From positions 434,001-498,000 of the forward strand of contig VXAZ01003883.1 in assembly GCA_013399875.1 (NCBI GenBank): a stretch of 64,000 nt of DNA, given 5' to 3'. The translations under genes were made by a program, and so were the position numbers. This document shows, in pieces, positions 47,401-60,500 of this stretch. The notes under the pieces were generated by a model. The model did not search any database and was not told the origin of the DNA. It saw nothing but the letters and a program-made list of their open reading frames with translations. The stretch comes from Gymnorhina tibicen. Taxonomy: Eukaryota > Chordata > Aves > Passeriformes > Artamidae. How positions within the stretch are numbered: position 1 is the first letter of the stretch; the number at the start of each line of letters is the position of its first letter.

Positions 47401-50400
47401 TATATGTGTGGGCACAGATACATGGATATATGCATGAAAGGATAGAGTTGAATAAGTCTAAGTAGTTAATGTGGTCAGGTAAAGGAGAAGGAGATTTGAA
47501 AAGGTAGGTTAAATCAGAAAATTAAATATTTGCTCTCTCATTTTTGTCTTCTTTTGTTTTATAATTGACCATTTCTGTTATCCTTAATGAAAATATTAAT
47601 ATGTCTGGTATTTACAAGCAGTCTTGTAAATTCACCACTCTGGAGTTCAGTACCTTGAAGTAATATGAATATAAACACTTGACCTCCCTGCTGCATTCCG
47701 TCTAATCCATTCATTATTCCTTTTCACTGTTGTTTGAATCTCTTAAATTTTATTTTCTCTCTCACAGATGGTTTGCTACTTTGAAGGAAACTTGACTGGG
47801 GGATGAAGCTCTTCAGAAAGAATTCACACTGATCTTATAACATGTTAGGAAACCAATTTCTTTTGTTTACAGTACATTTATTTGGAATTGTCGCACCAGC
47901 ATTGGCACAGCTGCAGATTACATAGTGATGTCAGGAAAGATGACAAAAACAATAGGCTTGAAAGATAAAAGCTGATAACATCAAAATTCTCCCTTAGCCT
48001 AGCTGTGTTACAAAGACCTGAAGACTTCTCATATAAAAAAACTGACAAACTATTATTTACTGCTATTAAGTAGGTATTTTTTCTTAGAAAAGTTCAGAAT
48101 GTCCATCTTCAATTATTTATAACAATATTTATGTGATTAAAAAGCACAATGTTTGTAATGCATTATTATTATTATTGTTTTATAGAAGTTATTACATTAA
48201 ATGTTTTTACACCTTTGAAAAAGAGATGATGCTTAAGTTCCCTGCTGGATTTTCAGTGTGTTTCATCCTATTAACATGTTTACTAATCAATGACCTAGGC
48301 TCCTCCACACTGTAAAAAAAAAAGGAAGTAACTGGAAATGGTATCCTCTGCTCTTGAGAGCTCATGGCAACTAGACAGGCCAGGTGGTCAAGTGAGACAA
48401 ATGGCTGTGGTGGCACTCAGGGTGGTGGCAAAATGGACTGATCAGGCAATAGCCTCAGCTTGTCACCTGGCCAGACATTTTCCATGCTTACTGTAAGGGC
48501 CATGAATAGTTCATTCCCTTTTTAAAATAATTAAACTTTTGCAGAGATCGCCTGAGTTTAGTGACATTTAGTCTCTCAGTTGTTTTAAACCATTGTAGTG
48601 ATCCAGAACCAATCTAAAAGTTGTATCACCGATTCTTATTAATGTCATTATTACTTCTACCAATTATTATCTGTTATGGTGCAAATGAATTGGAGTTTGG
48701 AGTAGATTGGATATATGTGGCAACGTCATGTTCTAACCAGATGTGAGTTTTAGGCCATGTAAAAAATCACATATTTATGTTCACCTAGTTTAAAAAAATA
48801 GAAAATGCTGTGGTTCCATCTATTTTGTTTAATTTTTTTTTAATATACGTCTGGTTCTTTGTAATTAGTATCAGCAGCTATAAAACTTTTATTAAAGTCC
48901 ATTGTTTCTCTATGTAAAAGATGCTGTTTATTAAGACACAAACACAAATATTTCCCTTACATAAAAATATAGATGAAACTGCCTAGGAAACTTGCATTAG
49001 TACATTTGCTCTTATTACAATGTAAATTTTGTCACTGAGAAACTTAATTTGTTGCCTGCAGTGATATTCTTTTTACTTCTTGTTTGTTTTGTCTTTCTTT
49101 TCAATGAATATTTGTTAGCTAAGTCAGGTTTACGATCACTGGGAAAGGTATCTGAGAGGAAACACAGAGATGTTTCATTACTATTGTGTTTTCAGATTTT
49201 CATGACTGTTGCAACTTTTCTCATTTCTCCCTTCTTGCTGTTTTCTTAGCTCAGACTTCCTATGCACAGCAGTGAAGTGAATCTCAGAGCATCAGCCTGA
49301 GACTGGTGTGTTACACTGACCAGCCAAACTTTTACGTACTGCTTTATGACTTTACTTTCTTTCCCTTCTCTTTCCCAAATACTCCTTTATGCATAAGCTA
49401 ACAGTGAAGACAAAATCATTAAAAGATCAAATAATATAAAAGAAAGTTATCAGAAGCTATCACTAGAAACCAGAACCAACTTGGCTTCCCCTTACCCAGG
49501 AAAATATTTTTTTAAATATTACTCAATTTTTCAGTAGTTCTCAGAATCTGTGAAACATTTTTCCTGTTCCTATTTTTCTAAGAATTCTTGAAAAATATTT
49601 TTAATTCATTCTAACTGTACATTTTTAAAACACAAAATTTTTCCTATAGGTAGGAAAAACCCACTTTTACTAAGATCAAATTTAAGAGGTGAATCTATTC
49701 TCAATGTAAAAGAATATAGCTAGCAAATCAGAAACTTGTCTCATAGTTTCACACAATTTAAACAAAATTTAATTTTGAACACAAACTTGCAAATGAAACA
49801 GATTTTAGAATATTAAAGATATTTTAAAATAAACTACTTAGAGTAAACATTTCAGCCTTTTTGACCTGGAAAAGAGATAGGCACCCAAAAGCTTAAACGA
49901 CTTTTGAGAATTGAGATACTGAGGAAGATAAAAGCATGATGTTGCCCTGTAGGGAACAATAAAATGGAAAATTCCCTATAAAACTCTACAATACTAAGTA
50001 CTGTGCAAGACCAAGAGCTATAATGAAGGAAAGGGGTATTGTGTGTATTCCCAGGAGGTGACACTGCATTATAAGAATGTAAGAAATTGTTATATAAATG
50101 GTCATGAAATTAATAAGCAAAAGAAATTTGAATCATTATTTTACTATCTTACTGTGGAGGTAAAACTCAATAGTAGGGGCTCTGCTATCACCTCTAAAAA
50201 TTTGGAATGAAATGCTGTGGTGACTTCTGAGAAATGATCTCTATCATGCTTGTCTGAATAGAGACCATCACCTTTCCTGCAGAGCACCAGCTGTTCTCTT
50301 CTGCATCTCGCCTTACAATTTTTGATACAAATACTTCTCAGGGACCTGTAACAACCTTATCCAAAGTCTGCTGCCTCTCTTGCTTTCTCTTGGAGGGATT

Positions 50401-51025
50401 TGTGGAGCAGGAGTTCCACAGGAACCATTTTTTCTCACTTGTATTTTCCTTTTCTGGCTCTAAAGGCCTCCAAAGAAGGGTGTCACTCTGAGGCAGCTCT
50501 CCAAGACCCACTGGTAGCTTTATCCTTTGGGCCCTGGGAAGATAAGGGTAAAGTGGAACATTTTTTTGTTTGTATTTCAGGTTGCTGATTCTCCCTGAAG
50601 CAAAACAGGAAAGGATGCTGGCAAGCTTTCTGACATCAAGTCAGTGAATAACTGCTGTCTCAAAGAAGAGTAAAATTCTCAACTAAAAAGCCATCAGAGG
50701 GAAGTCATCAGTGAAAAACTGCACCCAATTTCTTCTTGGGCTGGAAGACTCCTTTTCAAAGATGCTGGTCCTTGATTACCTTTCAACAGACAGTTTGTGC
50801 AGTGCTTCTGCAGAAACAGCTTCAAACAAATAAGAAAACACACACCCAAACAAGCACTGACTCAAGAAAAAACAGACTTCAGCTGACTAGACAGAACCAG
50901 TCATGAACAGCTTGCAGTTCTCCAATGGAAGAGCATGTGAGGTAACACACTCCAAGAATATACAAATAATGAATGAGAAACAAACTAAAAATAAAGACAT
51001 TTTGTAGGAAATAAGGAAAGCAGAA
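41437..51025. other. Long unique AT-rich sequence, no gene seen
   Basis: About 9.6 kb without a recognisable gene or transposon. Local features are an imperfect inverted repeat at 42717-42750, AT dinucleotide sequence at 42855-42890, a poly-T at 42970-42984 and a short (ATT)n at 48163-48177. Open frames up to 124 codons (46319-46693, minus) have no recognisable domain. Confidence 0.5.
42717..42750. repeat. Imperfect inverted repeat (stem-loop)
   Basis: An AAAAACCCC(C)AAA arm is followed within about 6 bases by its near complement TTTTTGGGGTTTTT. The arms are about 12 bases with one bulge. It could form a hairpin but is not followed by any gene, so no role is assigned. Confidence 0.55.
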
Positions 51026-51294
51026 TGTGCTGGGTTTGGCTGGGATAATTTTCCTCATTGTTGCTACAATGGGACAATGTTTCGGATTTGTGCTGGAAAC
51101 AGTGTTGATAACACAGGGATGTTTTTGCTGTTGCTGAGCAGTGCTTGCACAGGGTCAGTGATTTTTCTGCCTCTCACCCCACCCCAGCAGCAAGGAGGCT
51201 GGGTGTGCACATGCAGCTGAGATGGGGCACAGCCAGGACAGCTGACCCCAACTGACCAGAGGGGTATCCCATGCCATATGATGTTGTGATCAGC

Positions 51295-51302
51295 AATAAA
51301 AG
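51295..51302 (+). promoter_or_regulatory. TATA-like box of the family C LTR
   Basis: AATAAAAG sits about 270 bases into the LTR, in the position where this LTR type, as I recall it, carries a TATA box. It looks mutated from a TATAAAG-like original, so promoter activity is doubtful. Confidence 0.4.
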
Positions 51303-51495
51303 CTGAAGGGAAATAGCAGAAAGGCAAGGTGGAGGGAGGACACTTTTGGAGTTACGGCATTTTGTCTTCCAAAGTGACTATCATGCATGATGGAGCCCTG
51401 TTTTCTCAGGAGGCTGAACACCTGCCTGCCCATGAGAAGTGGTAAATTAATTCCATGTTTTCCTTTTCTGGTTTGCACAGCTTTTTTTTTTACCT

Positions 51496-51501
51496 ATTAA
51501 A
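51496..51501 (+). terminator. Polyadenylation signal of the family C LTR
   Basis: ATTAAA lies within cctattaaactatcttt, about 130 bases before the LTR end, as expected for the R/U5 boundary region of a retroviral LTR. Confidence 0.5.
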
Positions 51502-51624
51502 CTATCTTTATCTCAACTCATGAGTTTTCTCATTTCTACTCTTCTGATTCTTTCCCCCATCCCACCAGGGACTGAGCAAGAGGCTGTGTGGGGCTTAGTT
51601 GCCAGCTGAGGTTAAACCACAACA

Positions 51625-54425
51625 CAGAGGTGAAGAAGGGAAACTGAACTTCAATGGAAATGCAATCTAATTAACAAAAGAAAAATCTACAGAAATTTCA
51701 GAAGTCAAGATGAGGACAGAAACTCAAGATAAATATTTAGAATATTTTTAATATGTAATGACAAGTCAAAAATAATTTCAATTTGGTGATATTTTTTTAA
51801 ATAAAAATTCTCAACTGACCATGATATACTACATTTTCAACAAACTGTTTTTGCCTGTGAATCTGCCTTATGTATCTGAGATGTTGATAAAATCTAGTTT
51901 GTTTTCATTATATTAAATATTCAGCTGAAATTCCTATTTTTCCCCCAAGTTTATTCTCTCTTTACAATTATTTTAGCTACTATGAAGACACAATTAACCT
52001 AGAATTTTTGAAAACATTTTACTTTAGGAGCTCCCAATGCCTAACTCTTGCCTGAGAATATTAATGAAAGTGGATTCAAAGTTTTTTATTTAATTTCTAA
52101 CCAAAGTGGAACAGTTACATGAACATTTATTATTTATATATTTACCAGTATATGGTACTTCAATTTTCTGTGAAATACAGACATTCTTCTTGCATATACC
52201 CATCTAGTGAGTCATCTGTTGAATAAAACCTGAATAACATAAAATGTAATAGAAACTATCAAAATGCATTTCAATGAGCTCTTGATAAATGCAATGTTCC
52301 ATTAATTATTGTGTTTCTTTTTCTATAAGGATGTACTAATTAAATGAATAAATAGTACCATACACATAATCTCACAGATCTCATAAAAGTAATGTAACAT
52401 GCATTATTTTTCAATATTTGTAGTTTTCTATAATACAATGACTGAGAATGCTGTGCATCTGATTCCTAGTCTTCATTTATTGATGACATGAACTTTCAAA
52501 ATTATGTGTTTCCCATCACAATTATTCTTCTTGAATATGATCCTCTGCATGCAAATCTAAATTTGCAAATTAGAAAATTGGTTATACTAGTGAAATAAAA
52601 TATGCTTGATTGATGCATCTAATAGTCTATCTTTGTATTATGCTGTATTACAGTTACTTTTCATTCCCATCATTAATTAAAATACAAACAATAAAACAGT
52701 CAGTAAAGAAGCAACAAATCATAATAACATCTTGAATATATATCTACAGTGACAGTGACAATAAACGGTAGAGTTTTGACAGATAAGAGTTAACTTCAGA
52801 AGACCCTAAGTTATTTTTCTCGTGTTTTCAAACTGAGTTTCACAGAAAAACATTTTAGGAAGGATGAAGAAAGCTAGTTTTAATGACATTTTCATATCAG
52901 ACATTCTCATTTGCCAGAATCACTGATCATTAATATCTGATCCTGCAGGATACTGAATATATTTGGTGATAATCAGCCTCTTAACTCTCAGAGAAATACA
53001 AACTGAGAGAATAGCCACTTACAGGGCTCATTTTGCATTTCACAGGATCAGGTCCTGAATGAGCTTTTCAATTCTTTGGTTCCACACCAGTGCATTTTCC
53101 CATTCAATGTTTATTGAGAACAGTTATTCATATTGAAAATGGTTGCACCATAGGATGTCATGCAGCTATAGTAAATAGCAAATAGATTATTCAATTACTC
53201 TGTACCAGCAGAGACAACAAAGAATGGCAAATATTAAATAAGTTCCTTGTTGCATATGCTTACTTGTTAAGACTTCAGCAGCATTCTAAATCTGTTAACC
53301 TTTCTTGTGGTTCCTTCTTCCTTCCAGAAAGGTTGTGTTCCTGACAAATTTGACATGGGTATGATAAATGACTTATATTTGTAGATGTTGATTATAAGAC
53401 CTGTTTAACTTGCTGTCCACCATTCCTGTCGTGCTAATAGATGCCTGGTAGCATAAATAAAGACAATTCCCATAATCAAGTAGCAAATGTTGTTAAACTG
53501 TATTACCTAAGATGCTTACAGCCCCTATACCACACAACTGATGAACTGTGCATGACAAATATTATATGATGTTTTAAGGAATACAAAATTATATTTTCTT
53601 TAAGAAAGAAAATTTTTAAATTGATTCCAAATAACTGAATATAAATCTGCCTTTTTTCATTGCTATAGACAAGTTCTACAGTTAGACAAAATCATTAAGT
53701 GATGGTTAAATGGTGTGAAACCTGACAATAATAAAATTTTCTTTAAACTATAATGGATCAATCTTTACATTGCTAAAATGTCCTCCTTACGCAGTAATAA
53801 GTGGAACTTTCCTCTGACCATACAAGCATTATTTCTAGATTAGAGCAAAACCCAAAAAGCAGTTAGTCATGTAATTTTAATGGCATTACTTCGTGTCATA
53901 TTTTATTAGCTAGGGCTTTCAGATCTACAGAGGTTCATGCTCCTAAGTCCCTTTGGTGGTTTTTAACAGAGCATTTTGCTAATTTGTTTAGGCTGCAGAG
54001 GTTGTAGGAGCCTCCACTGGTTCTGAAAACAAATAGAATATAAGCTTTGTGGGCTGCCAACTAGTCAGGTTTATATCCAAGAGCCAATTAATTAAAAACT
54101 TCAAGATAAATATGCAGTAAAAATATGCAAAATGGAGATAGATTTTCCCTCCAGAAACTGTCTTTTGAGTAGTCAGAACAACTTCATAGACCAACTTTGA
54201 AGGAAAGGAGCCAGAGTGTGTTATTTTATAACAGAAATGGATTGTGAAAAACACTTAAATCTCTCAATAGAGTCACATGCTCTTTAGTGCTACCCATTAA
54301 ATAGTCCTTATCATAGGGACAGTGAGTTATTCAGAGACAGTGTCAGCGGAGTTGACTGAAAATTCCTTAACATGGGACAGGACAACAGCTCATGGTAATC
54401 ATGGAAGAAGATAGAATTTCATATA
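51625..54425. other. Unique AT-rich sequence, no gene seen
   Basis: No gene or repeat is recognised. Very AT-rich parts around 52250-52750 contain several TTAAT/ATTA motifs but no clear element. Confidence 0.5.
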
Positions 54426-55385
54426 ATCACAGAATACAAGGTTGGAAGGGGGCTTCAATGATCATCTGGTCCAACCTTTGTTGTCAAAAGCCCAGTCTAG
54501 GCAAAGTGGTCCAGCATCCTGTCCAGCTGAATCTTAAAATTCTCCAGTGTTGGGGAATCCAGCCCTTCCCTGGGGAGATAGAGCCAGCGGCTGATTGCTC
54601 TCATTGTGAAAAATTTTCCTGTTCTGTCCAACTGGAATGTCCCCAGGAGTAACTTGTACCTACTACCCCTGTTTTTATTTGTGATTCCTTTCAAAAAGGG
54701 AGTCCTCATCTTCTTTGTAGCCATCCTTTAAATACTTTAACATGGTGATAAGGTCTTCCCTAAGCCTTCTTTGCTAAAGGTTGAACAAACCCTGTCCTCT
54801 CAGCCAATCTTCATATGACAGGCTTCACAATAGTTTGATTATTTTTTAATGGACCTTCTTTGGACACTTTCAGCCTGTCTGCATATTATTTATATAGCAG
54901 GAACCAAAACTGCACACAGTATTCCATGCAGGACCTGACAAGCATTCAATAGAGTGAGACACTTTATCTTTGTTAGTGATGCTCTTTTTGATGCAGCCCA
55001 GCATCCTGTTGGCTCTCTTTGCTGCAGAGAGTCACTGGTCACTCATATGGAACTTACTGTCTACCAAGACCCCCAGGAGCCTTTCCAAAGAGCTGCTTTC
55101 TATCTGTGTAGATCCCAGCCTGTGCTGGACTCCTGGATTATGTTTTCCCAGGTGCAGAACTTGTCCTTGCTGAACTTCATAAGGTACTTGTTAGCCCAGT
55201 CTTCCAGCCTATCTGGGTCTTCAGGGTGACTCTCCCAAAGTGCCCATTTCCCCACTTGGGTATGTTCTGCAACGTTCATCACGGTACACCTAATGCTGTC
55301 ATCCAAATCACTTATGAAGATATCAGCAGTGTTGAAACCAATATTGATCCTTGGGGGACCACCTTGTGACAGGTTTCTCATTTGC
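54426..55385 (-). mobile_element. CR1 LINE fragment, antisense, long
   Basis: About 960 bases of antisense CR1. The tail region (aatcacagaatacaaggttg, then gatcatctggtccaaccttt) leads into gtggtccagcatcctgtcca, the block around 54720-54790 and agcccagcatcctgttggct. It then passes through part of the reverse-transcriptase ORF region (gtgcagaacttgtccttgct, cttccagcctatctgggtct) to about 55385. Stops and frame changes show that ORF2 is dead. It is the longest CR1 fragment in the window. Confidence 0.95.
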
Positions 55386-56524
55386 AAAGGAGCTATTTAG
55401 TTAGTTGGTATTGGACTGTCCTTGAAACTTCAGGAAAGGAAGATATTTATAAAATTCTCATCAGTCTTTCATAAACAAAGTAATCACAGCAAATAATCAC
55501 AGCAGATATTTATGCAACTTGTTGAGTAATAACTGCATTTCATACCCTGAAGCACCATAAGATAGCATCTGGAATTGAGCAGTGGAAAAGTAAGGAGCAA
55601 AAAAGGAGGAGAGGATGGGTTTGGGAATAAAGGGTAGAGATGAAGGGCTGAGAAATAAAGTGAAGATATAATACCAATTTCCAGTTCAGCTACCCCTTTT
55701 CAAACTGTTTGCTAGTACAGGCACTCCTTGAAGTCAGTCCAGTCTCCTGTGTCTTTTCTCTGCTGGTGGACAGATGATAGATTTGCTGCTGTGCCCTCAC
55801 ACCAACTGCATCCAGCTGGTTCTCTTTCCAAATGACCTCCTAGCTGTGCCTATTTGCTATGTATTTCTAGTCCCTAGATGTTCCATTTATTCAGTCCTGT
55901 CATCTTCTCCTAATGTAAAGCTTGTGCTCTCCTGACAGGGGACGTCAGCATCAAAAATCTCTTTCTCTAAAGCACGACCAGTTGACTTTGTACTACAAAT
56001 ACCCTTGTAGATACAGTAAATCCTTTCTATTTGTTACCCTCATTTTTTATAATCATGTGGGATTTGAATATCATGATTAAGTCTGAGATTTTATTAAGAC
56101 TATTTATAACCAACACAGTCAATAGTTCTGTGAAATAAAGTGTTCTGCTGGCTCTCACCACCAAATCTGTGTAGGTAGCAAAGACAAATGTAACCCCCAC
56201 TGAAATCCTTACTATTCAGGTCACAATATATTCTTATAGATCAGCTCAGACTGGATTTTCACATGCTCTTTTATGTAAAATCCATGCTTCAGAGCAGGAT
56301 TTTGGGATGAAGCATTTCAGACCATATTGTTTTACAATCCTTTTTAACATAAAAAGTATAGAGTTTCAGTCTGTCATTTTAGTTGAAAATCATTGCACCA
56401 CAAGGTAGAGACAGAATTCAGATGAACAACGAAATGTCTTAAATGCTGAGAAATGCTAAACTATGGATAAATCTACATTGAATAAAAGCTTTGATAAAAC
56501 AATCATTACAAGATATGATTGGTA
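55386..56524. other. Unique sequence, no gene seen
   Basis: No recognisable feature apart from a short purine-rich patch at 55590-55660. Confidence 0.5.
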
Positions 56525-56636
56525 CTAGACATAGGGTAAACAAGATAAGGTGGTTGGTGCAGACTATCAAGCCAAATGGAGTCGATGACCTTGAAGGTCT
56601 TTTGCAACCTTAATGATTCTATGATTCTAAGATTTT
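56525..56636 (+). mobile_element. CR1 LINE tail, sense, short
   Basis: The last part of a sense CR1: ggtggttggtgcagactatc, gatgaccttgaaggtctttt, gcaaccttaatgattctatg and a second gattcta unit. About 110 bases. Confidence 0.9.
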
Positions 56637-59600
56637 TAGATTTGTTTAGATTCAGGTTTTTAAGTAGAAATATTCTATCAAATAGGTATTACATAACTGT
56701 TACAGCTGGTATTCCATTTGGTTTTGTTGTGAAAAGGATAGGAAATATATGAACATAAAAGTGACCAGAATAATTTGCCAAAATTTGACCTGAGGTACAT
56801 ACAGAAACATGTGATTCCATTGGTCTGAACTTTCCCCTTCTGTCTGCAACTGCTGCTACAGAGCTGTGACAACTGCTACACTAATCTAAGCAATATTAGA
56901 TGTTTTCAGTAATGAAGTGAGGAGAAGCAGAAAGAAACTCAGTGAGAGAAACAGTAGATAGATGATTAGTATGTTGCCCATACAGATCTGGTACCAAATC
57001 TTGGCTTTAAGACCTCCTTGAGGAGGCTGCAGGTCTTCATTGAGAGAGCAAAGAACCAAAGTCAAACCCCAAACATGTCTTCTTTACATACCAAAGCCTT
57101 CAATTTACAGGAAACAGTGGCTTTTTAAGTTCCTGGCATAAGTAAAATACACAGTTTTGTATCACATCCCTCAAAACAATGGGAAAAGCAAACAGGTGTC
57201 TCAGGATAAACAAACACATACCACTGTCCATTGCTTCTGAATAGAATACTTCTTCACTTTTATCAGAAGTCGTACAACTGAGTGAAAAGTGAAAACAAAG
57301 ATTTTACAAGAAAATGTGTCAGAGGAGCTCCATTTTTAATCAATAACCGCTTTAATTTTGAGTTATTAACCAGCCTTTAAACCTAGTAGCTGCATAAGTT
57401 TTCACCAACTTTATGGTCTATCTATATAGTCCATGCCTCAATAGATTGTCAAAAAGGATTGGAAACTTCATATTGCTAAAATCAAGTGGCTTCTACAGCT
57501 ATCCCCTCATCTACTGAGCCAGTTACTTCACTATGGAAGCCAGTCAAGAGTGTTTAAACATGATTTATCCAAGAAAAGCCACCTCAATGAACACATAGAA
57601 AGACCTCTGAAGTCCTAAAATGACTGCAGTATTTAATCGCATATATGTCTCTAGTCTTATCCATGACCAAGATAAATTAAAAAAAAAAAGTTGTTAAATC
57701 CAAATCAATTTAAGAAATTAAAAGAAAGATTTATATCCAAGTGGGTGCCTTGAAAATATTTTTATGTATTACAATTGAAGACTAGCTTGTCTCTGAACTA
57801 AAAGATTTTTTTAATGATTTTTGAGTTGCCTAATATTTACTCTTGAGTTTCCATATTTAAAAATTGATAATAGGAGTTTGACCTGAGTCTGTTGGCTGAA
57901 GAAAGATGTGTTTCCTTTCTGTTTTATTTGGTAAATAAAGGCTGATTTCCCTACAGTTACTCAGGAGCTATGTTAATCTCTTTAATATTACTTTTACTGG
58001 TATATAATAGCTGGAAAAAATATCCCTGCCACAAGTTTCCACAGAGATCTTATTCTTCTTTCAAAGTATTTTAGTTCTTTGTTTCTCTGTTCTTGTAAAG
58101 ATTACAGTTAACTAACTTACTGTGGAAGATAAGGGCTATCACTGAAAAATAATCCATAAGACACTGAGAAATGAAATCCAGAAAAGTCTTTTAGAATATT
58201 TACTTATATATATAAGAATGATTCTGAGTTTTAATACAGAAATACAATTTTGCTTCTAAAAACTGTCATATTCATGCATGTTTCAGATGCCAAACATTAA
58301 TATAGTAATTTAATAAAATATCTTTATGTAATGCAAGCAACAAAAATTTATGACAACTCATTTTTATTCTGTTTGAAGAGAACACTAAAACATTGCTCAC
58401 AAATAAATCAGAAATTTCAGCAGCTGTCTTCTAGCCCCTCTTGCCCACTGCCCCTGCAATGTTTGCAGTGCCTTCAGTACATGGACAATAAATAGTGTGT
58501 ACAGAGAATAAATACCAATAAGAATTGTTTTCTATATTCCTCCTTCCAGCATTGTACACAGTGTCAGGATATGAGTTTCAGCTCTTTTATGGATATTCAT
58601 AGTTTCAGAGAAGGACTGAGATTAAGACAGCTAAAGAACAAACATTAATGATAATTAATTAACAATTAAAAATTAATATCCAGCCTCTAGCAGCCATTCT
58701 AGCATTCAGGCGGCATCATGTCATGTAGCATAAGCATCACCATTTCTGTCCCAAAACCAGTATCCCAAAAAGAGTAAGAAAGAATGGACTAACAGAGTAG
58801 CATAGTGTAGCATAATGCAGATGCCATAGCATGGCATTGTTTAGCATTGAATGGAACAGAATAAAAGTTTTCTAATTTTTAGCTGCTGTTTTGCTTTGTC
58901 TCATTTCCCAGGCTAACTAGGAAAAGATCCAGGTCTGAATTCACTAATAACAACTTCCTTATTACCAATTCTTGACAGCATCTGGAAAATAAGACCCAAG
59001 TGTGAAGAGCATGAATATTAAAATAGATAAAATCATTCCTTGCAGTAATTAACAGCACCTACCTATGCATCAGTTGTTTGATGAGCATCCTGGAGCAAAA
59101 AAAAAATTCATGTTTTATTTTCTGCCTTAAGATTTTTTTTTTCTGCAAGAAATTAGAAAATCTGTTTAGAATTGTTATTTTAAAACCTAGAGTTACAGTA
59201 CCAAGTAGCAGCCCTGCTTTGATGTCAGCAGCAATTCTGTTCCCTTCTGTCAGAGGTAAAATAAGTGAAATGCTTTTCTAATTAAATAAATGGAAACTAT
59301 TGTAATTAAATAAATGGAAACTACTCCAATTAGACTAGTCCCTAATGATAAGTTTGTTGCTGTGGGAAAAGTCTGATTTTAAGCCACTTTCAAGCAAATA
59401 AGAATATGTGGATTCGTTGAAAATGTATAGGTAAGAACAATATCCTCACTGTTATGAGAACTGCAATTGTATCTCTTCTGCAAAATGAAGAGCTTTGAGT
59501 GTTTGGCTTTAAGTCTTGCAGACTTTGTTTCTAGCATGATATTTTCCCACTTAGTTCTAAAAAACACCATTCAGAAAGAAACTGTTTAGTTCATAGTCCA

Positions 59601-59748
59601 TTTCCTCAGAGATCATGTGTGTGAAATTTTCCATGTGCAACATAGAAGTCAAGCACTTGTTCTTCCTGATGGGAATCTTGCCAGATGTTGGGGCTTTTTT
59701 TTCCCAGAAGGAATATTTTTTGACTGTTAGCTGGTGCAAGAAGATTAT
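56637..59748. other. Unique AT-rich sequence, no gene seen
   Basis: It includes four TAGCAT motifs in 50 bases (58798-58847) and a 24-bp tandem duplication (59280-59327). No gene is recognised. Confidence 0.5.
59280..59327. repeat. 24-bp tandem duplication
   Basis: A 24-base unit beginning AATTAAATAAATGGAAACTA occurs twice head to tail (59280-59303 and 59304-59327). The first 20 bases are identical and only the last few differ. A third, broken start (AATTAGACTAG) follows. Confidence 0.9.
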
Positions 59749-60030
59749 CACAGAATAAGAATGATTAAGGTTGAAGGAACCACAGTGGATTATCTGGGCC
59801 AACCTCCCTGCTCAAGCAGGGTCATCCCAAAGCACATGGCACAGGATTGTATCCAGACAATTCTCAAATATCTCCAGTGATGGAGACTCCACAATCTCTC
59901 TGGGCAACCTGTTCCAGTACACAGACAACAGTACAATAAAGAAGTGCTTCCTCATATTCAGGTGGAACTTCCTGTGCATCAGTTTCTGGCTATTGCCTTT
60001 TGTCCTACTGCTTGGATTATCCATCTTTTA
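59749..60030 (-). mobile_element. CR1 LINE 3' region, antisense
   Basis: The antisense tail (cacagaataagaatgattaa) is followed by ggttgaaggaaccacagtgg, gggccaacctccctgctcaa, ctcaaatatctccagtgatg, ggagactccacaatctctct, gggcaacctgttccagtaca and ctattgccttttgtcctact. It fades out about 20 bases before the LTR insertion at 60053. Confidence 0.94.
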
Positions 60031-60196
60031 TTTTCTTGATGTATTAAGCAGCTGTGTTGGTTTAACATAGCCTGGATTTAGTGAGTGGGAAAAAATGCTG
60101 CTTGAAACTTCTCTGGCACAGAGCCAATCACTGAAGGCTCTAACAATGGGCAGGTTACTAGCCCAATTAGAGAAGTTGGTAACACCTCTGTGATGA

Positions 60197-60206
60197 CATA
60201 TTTAAG
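60197..60206 (+). promoter_or_regulatory. TATA-like box of the 60-kb LTR
   Basis: CATATTTAAG lies 145 bases into the LTR, followed by AAAGG. The related LTR at 28 kb has CATAGCTAAGAAAGG at the equivalent place (28109-28123), so the TATA is intact here and damaged there. Confidence 0.5.
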
Positions 60207-60244
60207 AAAGGAAAAACTGTGGGAAGTTATCTTTCTTCTTCCGA

Positions 60245-60500
60245 GGGGTGATGAGGCGGCCACTGGGGCCAATCCTGACGGGGCCCACCAGGGGCGGTGT
60301 GGCTGGGGCCTTCCCAAGGCTGGGACCATGCAGCGGGGCCCTCCCGAGGCTGGGACTGCGCAGCTGGGCCGCTCCTGAGGCCAGAGCTGCCCGTGTGGTG
60401 CCGGCAAGGACCACGTGGCCGGGCCCGGCCGTGCACTGCCGGCAGGGACCGTGTGGCCCACAGCGAGAGACATGGCAAGCAGTTCCCCAATGTGGAGCCC
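60245..60500 (+). repeat. CpG-rich imperfect repeat block inside the LTR
   Basis: An island of GC-rich sequence lies in otherwise AT-rich DNA. It contains repeated phrases such as aaggctgggaccatgcagc and gaggctgggactgcgcagc, followed by two related ccggcaagga / ccggcagggacc segments. Many CpGs remain, which suggests a fairly young insertion or low methylation. It corresponds to the region of the LTR just downstream of the predicted start site. Confidence 0.75.

Larger units (their letters stand above)
51026..51624 (+). mobile_element. Solo LTR of an avian endogenous retrovirus (family C)
   Basis: A 599-bp element starts TGTGCTGGGTTTGGCTGGG and ends GGTTAAACCACAACA, termini I recognise from a common bird LTR type. 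Flanking 5-mers are CAGAA (51021-51025) and CAGAG (51625-51629), a target duplication with one mismatch. Internal landmarks are tgaccccaactgaccagagg, a TATA-like AATAAAAG at 51295-51302, tgcctgcccatgagaagtgg and cctattaaactatctttatc. No retroviral interior follows, so it is a solo LTR. Confidence 0.92.
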
